Source of the DNA: Gammaproteobacteria bacterium
GTDB lineage: Bacteria; Pseudomonadota; Gammaproteobacteria; Legionellales; Legionellaceae
DNA: 64,000 nt
Reading direction: 5' to 3'
NCBI GenBank assembly: GCA_024742995.1
Contig: JANSXK010000006.1
Span: forward strand, 54,776 to 118,775
Shown: positions 34,991 to 44,166 of the stretch, piece after piece
How the letters are laid out: every line of letters begins with the position of its first letter
How positions within the stretch are numbered: the stretch's first letter is position 1
Translations under genes and position numbers: made by a program
The notes under the pieces: model-generated
The model's database searches: none
Seen by the model: the letters and a program-made list of their open reading frames with translations, nothing else
What the model was told of the DNA's origin: nothing

Positions 34991-35424
34991 CAGTTGTAAA
35001 AAAAGCGCGTGTGGTCCCCTATACGTGTGAGGAAATGTATGATTTGGTCAATGATATTGAGTGCTATGCTGAATTTCTTCCTTATTTTTCATCAGGGGTG
35101 ATTCACTCGCGTGATGAAGATGAAGTCCAGGCCACATTGTCCATTACCGCGGCGGGCATGAGTAAATCATTTACGACCCGCAATCGCTTGCAGCCCAACA
35201 AAATGATTGAAATGCGCTTGGTGGATGGTCCTTTCAGTCACTTCGAAGGATTTTGGCGTTTTGAGGATACTGCTGAAGGATGTTCGATATCATTAGATTT
35301 AGAGTTTGATTTTGCTGGACGAATGATGTCTATGCTCCTAGGTCCTATCTTTGAACAAGTGACGGATAATTTGGTGGACGCTTTTTGTGAGCGCGCTGAT
35401 AAAATCTATGCGGTTTCAGCCTGA
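34987..35424 (+). CDS. ratA: RatA/COQ10-family START-domain protein
   Basis: 145 residues: single START/polyketide-cyclase-like domain (PYTCEEMYDLVNDIECYAEFLPYF at the start, FDFAGRMMSMLLGPIFEQVTDNLVDAFCERA at the end). Family members bind ubiquinone (COQ10-type) or, as RatA in E. coli, block 70S ribosome assembly. Start at 34987 has GGGGAGA upstream and overlaps the esterase stop. Followed by an rnfH gene, the usual partner. Confidence 0.88.
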   Translation: MTVVKKARVVPYTCEEMYDLVNDIECYAEFLPYFSSGVIHSRDEDEVQATLSITAAGMSKSFTTRNRLQPNKMIEMRLVDGPFSHFEGFWRFEDTAEGCSISLDLEFDFAGRMMSMLLGPIFEQVTDNLVDAFCERADKIYAVSA

Positions 35425-35428
35425 CAAT

Positions 35429-35719
35429 ATGTCTTTGCTCTGTGAATTGGTCTATGTGCCTAAGGATGCAGCACCATTAGTGTTCAGCTTACCTTGGTCA
35501 CCCCAAATGATGGTTATGGATGTGATTCAACAGTCGGGGTGGTTGCAAGATTACCCTGAGATTGAATCGCTAGAAGTTGGGATTTTTGCATCGCGTGTTT
35601 CTCGAGACACAGTGGTGAAAGCAGGGGATCGCTTAGAAATCTACCGGCCATTAGAAGCGGATCCTAAAGAGAAACGCCGCCGCCTTGCAAAAAACCGTAG
35701 CAACAGCGCTAAATTATAA
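35429..35719 (+). CDS. rnfH: RnfH/YfjF-family ubiquitin-like protein
   Basis: 96 residues with the beta-grasp pattern of RnfH (CELVYVPKDAAPLVFSLPW, VGIFASRVSRDTVVKAGDRLEIYRPLEADPKEKRRRLA). Function unclear; almost always next to ratA, as here. The start may be ATG 35429 (just after the ratA stop) or ATG 35408 inside ratA; the first gives the usual family length. Ends tail-to-tail with bamE (6-base overlap). Confidence 0.88.
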   Translation: MSLLCELVYVPKDAAPLVFSLPWSPQMMVMDVIQQSGWLQDYPEIESLEVGIFASRVSRDTVVKAGDRLEIYRPLEADPKEKRRRLAKNRSNSAKL

Positions 35720-36028
35720 TTTTTTTTCAATTTTCACTAAGTGATCATTTTTAAAATGCAACGTCAAATGCTTCACCAGATTAGGCGTGGTGCCTTTGCG
35801 CCAGGTATAAACATAATCCCAGCGATCCATTTGAAACATAGGGCTGATCAGGCTGGTACCCATTAATTTTGCCACATCTTCTTTACTCATCCCAGTATGT
35901 AAATGCTTGATACGCTTGGGCGAGAGAATATTGCCTTGTTGCACTTTTCTTTTGGAAAAGTCATAGGATAAGCAATGCGTGAGTGATAAAACGATGCAGA
36001 GTAGGATAAGAATGGTTTTCATTCGCAT
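35714..36028 (-). CDS. bamE: Outer membrane assembly lipoprotein BamE
   Basis: 104 residues. A lipobox (LSLTHC, Cys19) ends the signal peptide; the SmpA/OmlA domain follows with GMSKEDVAKLMGTSL and the strand pair RWDYVYTWRKG. It is a non-essential part of the BAM complex that inserts beta-barrel proteins with BamA (also in this window at 60564). Divergent from fur, as in many gammaproteobacteria. Confidence 0.93.
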   Translation of the reverse strand: MRMKTILILLCIVLSLTHCLSYDFSKRKVQQGNILSPKRIKHLHTGMSKEDVAKLMGTSLISPMFQMDRWDYVYTWRKGTTPNLVKHLTLHFKNDHLVKIEKKL

Positions 36029-36105
36029 TTTTTTGCCTTATAGTATGGCTAGAGATTGTGCGAAGTATAACACGCAAATTTGTAAACTCAACGAAGGGTA
36101 AGCTT

Positions 36106-36513
36106 GTGAATGAAAGCAATCAATTAAAATCGGTAGGTTTGAAGATAACAATGCCGCGTTTGAGAATATTGCAAGTGCTTGAGCAGTCCGATGCACATCA
36201 TCTGAGCGCCGAAGATGTTTATAGAACGCTGAATGATTTGAATGAAAATGTGAGTCTGGCCACGGTGTACCGTGTTTTGACCCAATTTGAAACTAGGGGG
36301 CTGGTGCAACGTCACAATTTTGAAGGTGGTTACGCAGTATTTGAGTTACGCACGGAAAGTCATCATGATCATTTGGTTTGTACGAACTGTGGCCGGGTAG
36401 AAGAGTTTTTAGATGAAGTCATCGAGTCGCGCCAACATTCTATTGCAGCCAAAGCACATTTTAAAATGACCAGCCACGCATTGAATATTTACGGTATTTG
36501 CTCAGATTGTTAG
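36106..36513 (+). CDS. fur: Ferric uptake regulator
   Basis: 135 residues. Winged-helix DNA-binding domain (LKITMPRLRILQVL, VSLATVYRVLTQFE) and a dimerisation/metal domain with SHHDHLVCTNCGRVEEF and a C-terminal CSDC, which carry the zinc and iron ligands. Represses iron-uptake genes when loaded with Fe(II). The start is GTG 36106 with AAGGGT upstream, matching the E. coli N-terminus; an in-frame ATG at 36058 would add 16 residues not seen in the family. Confidence 0.94.
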   Translation: MNESNQLKSVGLKITMPRLRILQVLEQSDAHHLSAEDVYRTLNDLNENVSLATVYRVLTQFETRGLVQRHNFEGGYAVFELRTESHHDHLVCTNCGRVEEFLDEVIESRQHSIAAKAHFKMTSHALNIYGICSDC

Positions 36514-36517
36514 GGCG

Positions 36518-37222
36518 TCACAACAACATCAGTAATTCACTCAAACTATTTGTCACTGCTTCGCGTATGGCGCGTCCTTCCTTAGGTGGCGAGAGTAACG
36601 CTTGATTCACGCCCAGTTTTATTCCTAAATAATCTTTTTCTGCAAAAGACTTGCGAAAGGATTGGAGGATATGATCATTTTTTCCGGAAAAAGGGTAATT
36701 CAGACGAATTTTATAAGCGGGTGTTTCTTGCATTAACAATCCATGGATGATTCGCGCGACTTCCTTTTCACCATGGCGATAAGAATCATACAAAATCCCA
36801 ATACCTGTGTTTAAGAACATCCCTTTAAAAATAGGCATAAACGTATAAATAGAGACGTGTAAGACTTGCCGTCCTGCCGCAATGTGCGCTTCGATGATGT
36901 CTTGTAATTCTTGATAGAATGGATTGTAGTAGGTTTCAATCAAATGGTCTTTTTGATCGGTGGATAGTTTTTTACTGTATTTAGAAAAGCAATGTTTATG
37001 TTGCAAACTGTGATCACAGTCGATAAGTAAGCGTGTGATTTTTGTTTTCACATACTCGCAGTCAAGATGTTTTTGCAGATAAGTTGCAATCTGAGTTGCG
37101 CCAATATCATACGCACGCGGGGTTTTGAGCAGTAATTTTTTATGGGCAAACAAATCAGCATATTTTGCAGGGACTTTATTTACCGCATGCTCGCAGGAAA
37201 TCACAAGTACGGTTGGTTTCAT
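36518..37222 (-). CDS. N-formylglutamate amidohydrolase-family protein
   Basis: 234 residues; the N-terminal VISCEHAVNKVPAKY and RLLIDCDHS, then HVSIYTFMP, match the HutG/N-formylglutamate deformylase family (metal-dependent hydrolase). No histidine-degradation genes are nearby, so the substrate is unknown; the family also contains enzymes acting on other N-formyl amino acids. Ends 4 bases from the fur stop, tail-to-tail. Confidence 0.85.
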   Translation of the reverse strand: MKPTVLVISCEHAVNKVPAKYADLFAHKKLLLKTPRAYDIGATQIATYLQKHLDCEYVKTKITRLLIDCDHSLQHKHCFSKYSKKLSTDQKDHLIETYYNPFYQELQDIIEAHIAAGRQVLHVSIYTFMPIFKGMFLNTGIGILYDSYRHGEKEVARIIHGLLMQETPAYKIRLNYPFSGKNDHILQSFRKSFAEKDYLGIKLGVNQALLSPPKEGRAIREAVTNSLSELLMLL

Positions 37223-37255
37223 TGTATGGCATCCTTTTCATTAGTTTTGCCTATG

Positions 37256-37798
37256 CTACGCAACAGTCAAATGAGAACGAATTTTTCTAACACCATGTAC
37301 ATGGTGCGCTCGTTTTAGCATCATTGCAATTGATCGCTGATGTTTGACGGTTCCTGTGAGAGAGACAATGCCGTTTGTGGTCGAGGCATTGATCCCAACC
37401 AAAGGAATGGATTCATCGTCAAATACTTTTGACTCCAAAATAGCAGCTTCTACTTTTGCGGTGATATACGCGTCTTTAAAGGAAGAGTTAACGGATTTGA
37501 TATCAAATGCAGTGGTATCAACAGATCGTACGCCTTTGGTATTGGCAACTAGTCTGAGCGCCTTTACAAAGGTCGCCCGGTTTTTTGCATTGCCTGTCAA
37601 TGTGACAACGCCACTTTGGGTGGATACTGAAAATTTTAACGGATTTATTTGCCGGTCTTTCGTAAATTTTGTTTTGATTTTTGTCGTAATCATGATATCT
37701 GACCAGGTTTTTTTCAAGTCTTGCAACGCATGCCCATGGCTTAGGGACGCTGATAAAAACAAACTTAACATTAAAAAAGACCGAAGGATGATGCGCAT
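37256..37798 (-). CDS. Periplasmic BON-domain protein (OsmY-like)
   Basis: 180 residues: signal peptide (MRIILRSFLMLSLFLSASLSHG) followed by two BON domains (about 35-105 and 112-178), each with the VVTLTGNAKN / IVSLTGTVKH signature. BON proteins bind membranes and help keep the envelope intact under stress. The ATG at 37798 is preferred; a GTG two codons upstream is possible. An extended -10 promoter lies 34 bases upstream. Confidence 0.88.
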   Translation of the reverse strand: MRIILRSFLMLSLFLSASLSHGHALQDLKKTWSDIMITTKIKTKFTKDRQINPLKFSVSTQSGVVTLTGNAKNRATFVKALRLVANTKGVRSVDTTAFDIKSVNSSFKDAYITAKVEAAILESKVFDDESIPLVGINASTTNGIVSLTGTVKHQRSIAMMLKRAHHVHGVRKIRSHLTVA

Positions 37799-37831
37799 GA
37801 GCACTGCTTACAAATTTTTGAGAATATCGCG

Positions 37832-37840
37832 ATTATATCA
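37832..37840 (-). promoter_or_regulatory. Extended -10 promoter before the BON gene
   Basis: On the minus strand the sequence reads TGATATAAT, that is TGn followed by a perfect TATAAT (37837-37832). No good -35 box at the 17-base distance, which is normal for extended -10 promoters. Transcription would start near 37826, about 28 bases before the ATG at 37798. Confidence 0.5.
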
Positions 37841-37937
37841 TAGGATTTGCGTAAAACGACAGGGTCGAGAAGGCGGCTACGTTTTTTATCGTGTACAATG
37901 ATATTTTGTTTAAAGAACTCTGTTTTTTGAGGTCGCG

Positions 37938-38921
37938 ATGTATGCTTGCATAAGGTCTTTATTATTCCGTCTTGATCCTGAACGTGCGCATGCATGGGCT
38001 TTGGGCGGCCTGCATTATGTGCCAGCTATGTGTTTCTCTAAGCCTACACCGCAACCACAAACGGTCATGGGTTTAGATTTTCCGCATCAGATTGGTTTGG
38101 CGGCTGGTTTGGATAAATCTGGACAATATTTAGACGATTTAGACAAATTGGGGTTTGGATTTATAGAAATAGGTACGGTCACACCCAAACCACAGATTGG
38201 GAATTCTAAACCACGTTTGTTTCGCTTACCACAAGCACAAGCATTGATTAACCGTATGGGATTTAATAATCCTGGTGTTGACGCATTGGTCGCTAATGTT
38301 GCTGCTGCACGTTATCAAGGCGTGCTTGGGATCAATATTGGCAAAGGCAAAGAAACCCCCTTGGATCGAGCGGTTGATGATTATCTTTATTGTTTGCATC
38401 GTGTGTATCCTCATGCTTCTTATATTGCCATCAATATTTCTTCACCCAATACGCCGGATTTGCGACAATTGCAACGTGAGGGCTATTGCCTGAATCTATT
38501 ACATACATTACGACAAGAGCAATTGCGCTTAGCCGATCATCATGGACGACATGTGCCGCTGGTGGTAAAGATATCTCCAGACGAGCCAGATGAGTCTTTG
38601 TTGGCGATGGCAGATATTATTGTGACCCAGGGTATAGAAGGCATCATCGCGACCAATACGACGTGTGCACGCGATGGTGTGAAGCAATTAGAGCACGGAC
38701 AAGAAGTGGGGGGTGTCAGTGGCCAGCCTTTATTACAGCGCGCAACGCAATGTTTGGCGCTATTAAAGCAACAGGTGGGCGACAACGTAGCGTTGATTGG
38801 AGTGGGCGGGGTAGACTCGCTAGCTGCGGCCCAAGAAAAACTTGCAGCAGGTGCAGATTTGCTACAAGTCTATACCGGCTTGATTTATCAAGGCCCGGGG
38901 TTATTGCGTACATTAAGTTAG
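37938..38921 (+). CDS. pyrD: Dihydroorotate dehydrogenase (quinone), class 2
   Basis: 327 residues. An N-terminal membrane-associated helix pair ([22 protein letters not shown]) marks the class 2, quinone-linked type; the FMN barrel follows with [32 protein letters not shown] and [14 protein letters not shown]. The catalytic Ser lies in that last motif. Oxidises dihydroorotate to orotate in pyrimidine synthesis at the inner membrane. GAGG ribosome-binding site 6 bases before ATG. Confidence 0.95.
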   Translation: MYACIRSLLFRLDPERAHAWALGGLHYVPAMCFSKPTPQPQTVMGLDFPHQIGLAAGLDKSGQYLDDLDKLGFGFIEIGTVTPKPQIGNSKPRLFRLPQAQALINRMGFNNPGVDALVANVAAARYQGVLGINIGKGKETPLDRAVDDYLYCLHRVYPHASYIAINISSPNTPDLRQLQREGYCLNLLHTLRQEQLRLADHHGRHVPLVVKISPDEPDESLLAMADIIVTQGIEGIIATNTTCARDGVKQLEHGQEVGGVSGQPLLQRATQCLALLKQQVGDNVALIGVGGVDSLAAAQEKLAAGADLLQVYTGLIYQGPGLLRTLS

Positions 38922-38964
38922 GACTTTAAGATTTCCACCGAGCCATGATGGCTATATTGCTTAA

Positions 38965-38996
38965 ATATTGATCAATATATTTATATATGATAATAT
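38965..38996 (+). promoter_or_regulatory. Promoter with palindrome over the -35 box
   Basis: TTGATC (38968-38973), a 17-base spacer ending in TGA, and TAATAT (38991-38996) form a good sigma-70 promoter with an extended -10. The -35 box lies inside a perfect 14-base palindrome, ATATTGATCAATAT (38965-38978), which could be a repressor or activator site. The 219-residue hairpin protein starts about 23 bases after the expected transcription start. Confidence 0.5.
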
Positions 38997-39025
38997 TATA
39001 TCTTTAAAAATACATTGAGGTTCTT

Positions 39026-39685
39026 ATGAAGGCAGATTTAGAAGCTTTTGTGAACAAAGGTTATGGTGCTATACCGAATTTGGATGATTCGGCTTTGGAA
39101 AATAGCTGGTCACAGTGTGATACGACATCTTTCATGACGTTTTTTCAACCTGAGCCAATTCAATTGAACGATAAGTATTTTAATTGTCAATTGTCGCGAC
39201 TGCAGTCATTAGATTTTGGAGATGATATAAAGTTGCAATCAAATGTCGTCGATTTGATCAATGTTTTTAAGAAGCTGAAAAACGAGAGTCATCGTCAGAA
39301 CGATATTGATAATTTCGCCACGGTGATGCATGCGGTTGTCCCCTATTTAAAGAAAGAAATGACCGCTCAAGAACAAGAAGAGCTGCAATCAAAACTTGCA
39401 CAATACGGTGTGGTCATCCAAAAACATCATAAATTTGAGATAACGGGCTATATCGCTGCGGTGGTCGTCGGTGTGATTGCAGTGGCGTTGGGTGTGACTA
39501 TGCCGTATGTGTTGCTCGCACTTTTATTGGCTGCTGCGATTGCCCTGTATGCTCGCCATCATGCGACTGATCCTTCCCGTATCATTGGTGATAAATTGTT
39601 CCATATTTCTGAAGGTAGGGATTTTACTAAACCACAGATGTCTGTTGATACGCCTGATGCTTTATCTGAGAATTTGGGCATTTAG
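39026..39685 (+). CDS. Unknown protein with C-terminal membrane hairpin
   Basis: 219 residues, no family recognised. A mostly polar N-terminal region (1-145) with a helical, Lys/Glu/Gln-rich part (about 85-140) is followed by a hydrophobic hairpin (about 147-183, turning at VTMPYV) and a polar tail of about 35 residues. GAGG ribosome-binding site before the ATG and its own promoter upstream. The hairpin with its central MP turn resembles those of the 391- and 343-residue proteins at 51.8 and 53.1 kb. Possible membrane-targeted effector; inference only. Confidence 0.7.
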   Translation: MKADLEAFVNKGYGAIPNLDDSALENSWSQCDTTSFMTFFQPEPIQLNDKYFNCQLSRLQSLDFGDDIKLQSNVVDLINVFKKLKNESHRQNDIDNFATVMHAVVPYLKKEMTAQEQEELQSKLAQYGVVIQKHHKFEITGYIAAVVVGVIAVALGVTMPYVLLALLLAAAIALYARHHATDPSRIIGDKLFHISEGRDFTKPQMSVDTPDALSENLGI

Positions 39686-39745
39686 ATGATAAAGTAGGAG
39701 TGATGTAAGAAAAATTCAACCATCTTTGGTGGTGTCAGTCTTGTA

Positions 39746-41602
39746 TTATCTAAAGCTTGAGGATGGTGTTGCAGCACTGCTTTCTTGCTTTTCTTGGGCG
39801 AGGTATTCTTCAAATAATGTTATTACCGCTTGCCGCAATTTTTTTGGCCCCCCTGTGATTTCTAAAGTATCTCTGCCATTCAATGGGGGGATCCCTAGGG
39901 CTTCTAAAAACATGATGGCTTTTGCTTGTACTGAAAGAGGTACGGTCCTGTTATTCATGAAGGGCTTATAAACCGTAATAGTATCTCGATTTGCGTCTAG
40001 AATGACGTTATTTTGTTTCATAATTCGATAGGTTCCACCTGATTGTGGCGTGTACTGATATTGTCCCGATTCTTGTTGATTCAATTGTTCGGTGATACTT
40101 TCGATTGAAGATTGTACATCTTGTGGGGTACGAGATTTTGGGTTTTCTGAAGTGGTCTTGCCTTGCATTTTCTTTGAGGATGATGCTTTTGGGGGGGCAT
40201 TTTGTCTGGCTTGCATCATGCTTTTTAATCTTTCTTGCATCGTTTGACTTGGTTTTGGTTTGCTATCCCAAAAGCGCACCCTTGATTTTTTCTTACCGTT
40301 TATGGGTCGATTTTCTCTTTCTAATTCCTCAGTTGCTTGTGCTTTTAAAGCAGCGGTGATTTGACCGTGAGTATCGTCATGCGATATCGGTGGGCTTTGA
40401 ATAAACATGCTCTTAGGTTGCGTTGACAGGGCAGTATTAAGAGCGCCACGTAATAGGGTTGCTACTGGATAGGTTTTTTGTCTTTGATCGGAAAAGTTTG
40501 AATAAATTATATCTGGCTCACCTGCTTTGGCAAGATAGGGTTGTATGCTTTCTATGTGTCTTAATTGTCGTTTTGAGAGCATTTTTATATATTGCAAATT
40601 GCCAGAAGCGTTGCGTTGAACTTGGGATACGCCATCGAGTGTTATTACGGTATCTCCAATGTCTAAACTTTTGATGTCTGGGACTCGACCACAAACCAGT
40701 ATTTTTTCCGAATGTTGGGGTCGCCAATCGTCGCATTGTTTCTGAAGGGTTTCCAAATCTGCATTTGACCATGTGCTGAGATCGACTGCATCTGGTATTT
40801 GATCGGTTTCATAAGCGCTTAAAAATGCAGCATCGCTTTTGAGCTTGAATGCTTTTAGAACTAGGTTATTACGAGATACTTGGCGGTTTTTTTGTTCATT
40901 AAGACACATTTGATGAATTGGGGATGATATGTATGCTGAGTTTAGGCCTGCTTGTCCCAAAGTTTCACCCAAATACAATCTATTAGGATTATTTTGCATG
41001 ATGCTATTGAGCTTCTTCATTAGTTCAAGCGCAGATTGGTATTGTACAACCCTATTTTTGAGCTCGGTTTTATCAGCCGGATCTTCTGATACGTCAAGTT
41101 CATATTGAGCTATTTCTATTTTTTGATCACTAACGTCACATACATAAATATTTGCTGGTTCGTTTGGTTCTGGCTGCCATTGTTCTAAATTATGGCTTCG
41201 TAATGCTTCAGCTGGCATTATCCTGGTCGCTTGTAAGTTTCCATTTTCTGAAGAAAGTATTTGTAATATTCCTTCCTCAGCATCAACAATCGTATCACCT
41301 ATGTCCAACTCGGGATCGGTGGAGCTGTTCGCAGTTTTTACTATTATTCTAGGGCTGAGTCTTGGTTGATGATCGAAACTTTCAGTGGATAGCGTATTGA
41401 GATCTTTATGATTCAGTTTTCTTAGTTTTGCGCCGTATCTCTCATATAAAAAGTCCAGGAAAAAAGGCATTTGTTCGTCTGCACCCAGAACTTTTGAAGA
41501 TCGCTTGCGCTTTTCTTTCCAGTGCACTTCTATTTCATCGAAAAGGTGCATCATATCTGCATCGCAGGATACACCTAAGAGTTTATACAGTTGCTCTGGC
41601 AT
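39746..41602 (-). CDS. Large unknown protein with a long internal duplication
   Basis: 618 residues, soluble, no signal peptide. Two copies of a unit of at least 95 residues lie about 214 residues apart: DLNTL (67) to SDQK (161) and DLETL (282) to SDQR (374), both with LDIGDT (99 and 313), GNLQ, and EP..IY near the end. A basic, Ser/Lys/Gln-rich linker (about 430-520) joins to a compact C-terminal domain (about 525-605) with RDTITVYKPF and DTLEITGGPKKLRQAV. That last domain faintly recalls LPD7-type domains of large polyvalent proteins; not certain. Candidate effector by size, context and lack of relatives. Confidence 0.75.
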   Translation of the reverse strand: MPEQLYKLLGVSCDADMMHLFDEIEVHWKEKRKRSSKVLGADEQMPFFLDFLYERYGAKLRKLNHKDLNTLSTESFDHQPRLSPRIIVKTANSSTDPELDIGDTIVDAEEGILQILSSENGNLQATRIMPAEALRSHNLEQWQPEPNEPANIYVCDVSDQKIEIAQYELDVSEDPADKTELKNRVVQYQSALELMKKLNSIMQNNPNRLYLGETLGQAGLNSAYISSPIHQMCLNEQKNRQVSRNNLVLKAFKLKSDAAFLSAYETDQIPDAVDLSTWSNADLETLQKQCDDWRPQHSEKILVCGRVPDIKSLDIGDTVITLDGVSQVQRNASGNLQYIKMLSKRQLRHIESIQPYLAKAGEPDIIYSNFSDQRQKTYPVATLLRGALNTALSTQPKSMFIQSPPISHDDTHGQITAALKAQATEELERENRPINGKKKSRVRFWDSKPKPSQTMQERLKSMMQARQNAPPKASSSKKMQGKTTSENPKSRTPQDVQSSIESITEQLNQQESGQYQYTPQSGGTYRIMKQNNVILDANRDTITVYKPFMNNRTVPLSVQAKAIMFLEALGIPPLNGRDTLEITGGPKKLRQAVITLFEEYLAQEKQESSAATPSSSFR

Positions 41603-41655
41603 GGGGCGTACACACGAACAAATAACGGTACTTTAAGTATAGACTTGATTTTTAT

Positions 41656-42888
41656 TTAATCAAAAAATGAATTTCCAAAGTCTAAGGGCGCAATATCTAG
41701 ATATTGCGCGATACTTTGGCCGACATCGGCAAAGGTATCGCGGCGACCGATAAAACGACTGAGTGTATTAGGACCAAAGGCTAGGACTGGGATGTGTTCT
41801 CGGGTGTGATCAGAGCCGGGAAAACTGGGATCACAGCCATGATCGGCCGCGATGACAATAAGATCATCTGGTTTTAAGATCGCTTCAAGTTCCGGCATAC
41901 GTGCATCAAACGTTTCTAATGCATGGGCGTAACCAGCAATATCGCGTCTGTGGCCAAATGAAGAATCAAAATCAACGAAATTAGTAAAGATGAGGCTGCC
42001 AGGAGGCGCGCTATCTAAAGCCTTGAGTGTCTCGTCAAACAGCGCTTGATTGCCATCTGCTTTGATGGATTGGGTCAAGCCTTGGTGCGCAAAAATATCA
42101 TCGGTTTTGCCAATGCTGATGACGTCGCGTCCGGCCGCACACAAATGATCTAACAACGTTGGTTGCGGTGGTGGTGTTGAGTAATCACGACGATTACCAG
42201 TTCGCTTGAAAGTTTCTGGGTTTTCGCCAATAAAAGGGCGGGCAATCACGCGGCCAATGTGTAATGGATCGACCAAGGTTCGTGCCAATTCACAAAGGGC
42301 ATAGAGTCGTTCTAAGCCAAAATGAGTTTCATGGGCTGCGATTTGAAAGACACTGTCACCGGAAGTATACACAATCGGACAGCCGCTGCTGATATGTTCT
42401 GTGCCTAAGGCGTCAATGATGTCGGTGCCAGAAGCATGTTGTTGTCCTAGGACACCTGGAATATTGCCTTGTTGGACCAAGCCATCAATCAAATCTGCTG
42501 GAAAGCAGGGGATTTCTTTAGGAAAATAACCCCAAGGAAACATCACGGGCACGCCTGCTAATTCCCAATGTCCACTGGGCGTATCTTTGCCTAAGCTTTT
42601 TTCCACCGCATAACCAAAATGTCCATCTGGTGGCGGTAGGCTGGCCAAATCGTAGATTGCCTCACCAGAGCTTGCAATTGCGGCGTGATAGAGGCCGTGG
42701 CGGGCTAAATTGGGTATTTGTAGCGGGCCTGAACGCATGCCCTCTACATTGGCGCGGTCTTCTTGACATGCGGCCACAATATGCCCGAATGTGTTGGCAC
42801 CTTCATCTCCATATTGATCCGCATCCAAACTGGCGCCAATCCCTAACGAATCTAATAATAAAATACACACACGAGCCTGGGTCATCAT
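41656..42888 (-). CDS. deoB: Phosphopentomutase
   Basis: 410 residues of the alkaline phosphatase-like superfamily. Metal ligands are visible in LLLDSLGIG near the start and in IVIAADHGCDPSFPGSDHTREHIPVL near the end, all diagnostic of DeoB. It converts (deoxy)ribose 1-phosphate to the 5-phosphate in nucleoside salvage. Starts at the base after the preceding transporter stop, so it belongs to an operon with two Pht-like transporters, which points to breakdown of imported nucleosides. Confidence 0.95.
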   Translation of the reverse strand: MMTQARVCILLLDSLGIGASLDADQYGDEGANTFGHIVAACQEDRANVEGMRSGPLQIPNLARHGLYHAAIASSGEAIYDLASLPPPDGHFGYAVEKSLGKDTPSGHWELAGVPVMFPWGYFPKEIPCFPADLIDGLVQQGNIPGVLGQQHASGTDIIDALGTEHISSGCPIVYTSGDSVFQIAAHETHFGLERLYALCELARTLVDPLHIGRVIARPFIGENPETFKRTGNRRDYSTPPPQPTLLDHLCAAGRDVISIGKTDDIFAHQGLTQSIKADGNQALFDETLKALDSAPPGSLIFTNFVDFDSSFGHRRDIAGYAHALETFDARMPELEAILKPDDLIVIAADHGCDPSFPGSDHTREHIPVLAFGPNTLSRFIGRRDTFADVGQSIAQYLDIAPLDFGNSFFD

Positions 42889-44166
42889 TTATCCTTTCAA
42901 GCGTTGGCAGTTTGTTTCACGTAATCCAAATAACATACTGAAGGCCACCATCAGTCCCAAAGGTAAAAGCGTCGTTGCGTATTGATAATCAGCCAAAGAA
43001 TAGGTGGGCACGCCTTTGACCACATGCATGTCACCGTGATGTAGTAATAATTTACTGAATACAATTTGAAATACAATGTAACCGCTTTGCGTCAGGATAG
43101 AAACAATACTGACGGCCATCGCTGTGATTTCTGGAGGGCTGGATTCTGCTACCAGTGCGTAGGAAATGATTTGTGTCGAGGTGAATAATCCTAAAAGGAA
43201 AAACAGTATTATCATGGTGGTATAGGTGACAGGCAAGTAGAGAATAGCGGCCATCGTCAACAAAGAGGCTAGGGCGCCCAATTTCATGGGGGCAATACGG
43301 TAACCCCAACGATCGGATATCCAGCCCATAAGTGGTCCACCAATGATGGCGCCCAAAAACAACATGGTATTGATCACCGAAGCACTTTCTTTGGGAATGC
43401 TCAAGCGTTGCATCAGATACAACGATCCCATGACCGCGCCAAAGACAGCAACAGACATATTCATCGTACTGGCATAGATGGCCGCACGAATGTTTTGGAG
43501 GTTTAAATAGGCACTTTTGGCACTGGCACGAATATTAATTTTACTCTGGCTTGCTTCTGATTCATGTTTATCTTGGATGAAGACCATCATCAAGCCCAGG
43601 ATACACAGCCCCAACCAACCCAACCAACCCATGGCAGGGCGCCAACCGATACATAAAACTAAGCGGGTCAAAGGATATTGCGCCAACATCCCTCCGGTCA
43701 TTGCGATGGTGACAATCAATCCGGTGATGAGCGCCATACGTTTGGGTGGAAACCAACGCGATGCGATACGAATCGGGCCCAGAAAACAAAACGCACTGCC
43801 GATACCCGCGACAAAACGACAGATGAACGCGACGACAAATGATTCTGCGTACGATAAAACAAAGGTACTGATGACACAGGACAACATGGCGATTAAAATG
43901 GTTTTTTTCGCTGAAAAGCGATCTAAAATGATGCCCGCGCCAAATAGAAATAAGACATTTGATAGATAATATACGCTGGATAAATAGGCCAACGTATCAG
44001 CTTGGATGCGAAAATCTCGCATGAGGTCATCTGCAATCGAAGCAAACATATTACCTTGAATAAACTCATAAAAGAAAAACAAAGAAGCAGCAAAGCAAAT
44101 GCACCAAGGCATCCAACGGGATTTTCTCAATGCTGATTGGTTTTTATAGTCATGCGCCATGTCCAT
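42889..44166 (-). CDS. Major facilitator transporter, Pht-like (second of a pair)
   Basis: 425 residues with about 12 membrane helices and the Pht-like N-terminus (CFAASLFFFYEFIQGNMF), plus LDRFSAKKTILIAML and RWFPPKRMALITGL. It is about as similar to the next gene upstream as tandem paralogues would be. ATG 44166 has GGAG upstream and overlaps the end of the preceding transporter by 17 bases. Legionella Pht proteins import amino acids and, for PhtC/PhtD, nucleosides (established); with deoB next door I infer nucleoside uptake. Confidence 0.9.
   Translation of the reverse strand: MDMAHDYKNQSALRKSRWMPWCICFAASLFFFYEFIQGNMFASIADDLMRDFRIQADTLAYLSSVYYLSNVLFLFGAGIILDRFSAKKTILIAMLSCVISTFVLSYAESFVVAFICRFVAGIGSAFCFLGPIRIASRWFPPKRMALITGLIVTIAMTGGMLAQYPLTRLVLCIGWRPAMGWLGWLGLCILGLMMVFIQDKHESEASQSKINIRASAKSAYLNLQNIRAAIYASTMNMSVAVFGAVMGSLYLMQRLSIPKESASVINTMLFLGAIIGGPLMGWISDRWGYRIAPMKLGALASLLTMAAILYLPVTYTTMIILFFLLGLFTSTQIISYALVAESSPPEITAMAVSIVSILTQSGYIVFQIVFSKLLLHHGDMHVVKGVPTYSLADYQYATTLLPLGLMVAFSMLFGLRETNCQRLKG

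Noticed and set aside
39746..41602. C-terminal domain as a definite LPD7 (large polyvalent protein) domain
   Set aside because: Only a loose resemblance by eye in pattern and length; not enough to name without a profile search.
43517..43969. Plus-strand ORF of 150 codons antisense to the Pht-like transporter
   Set aside because: It lies wholly inside a clear transporter gene and is explained by that gene's codon pattern.
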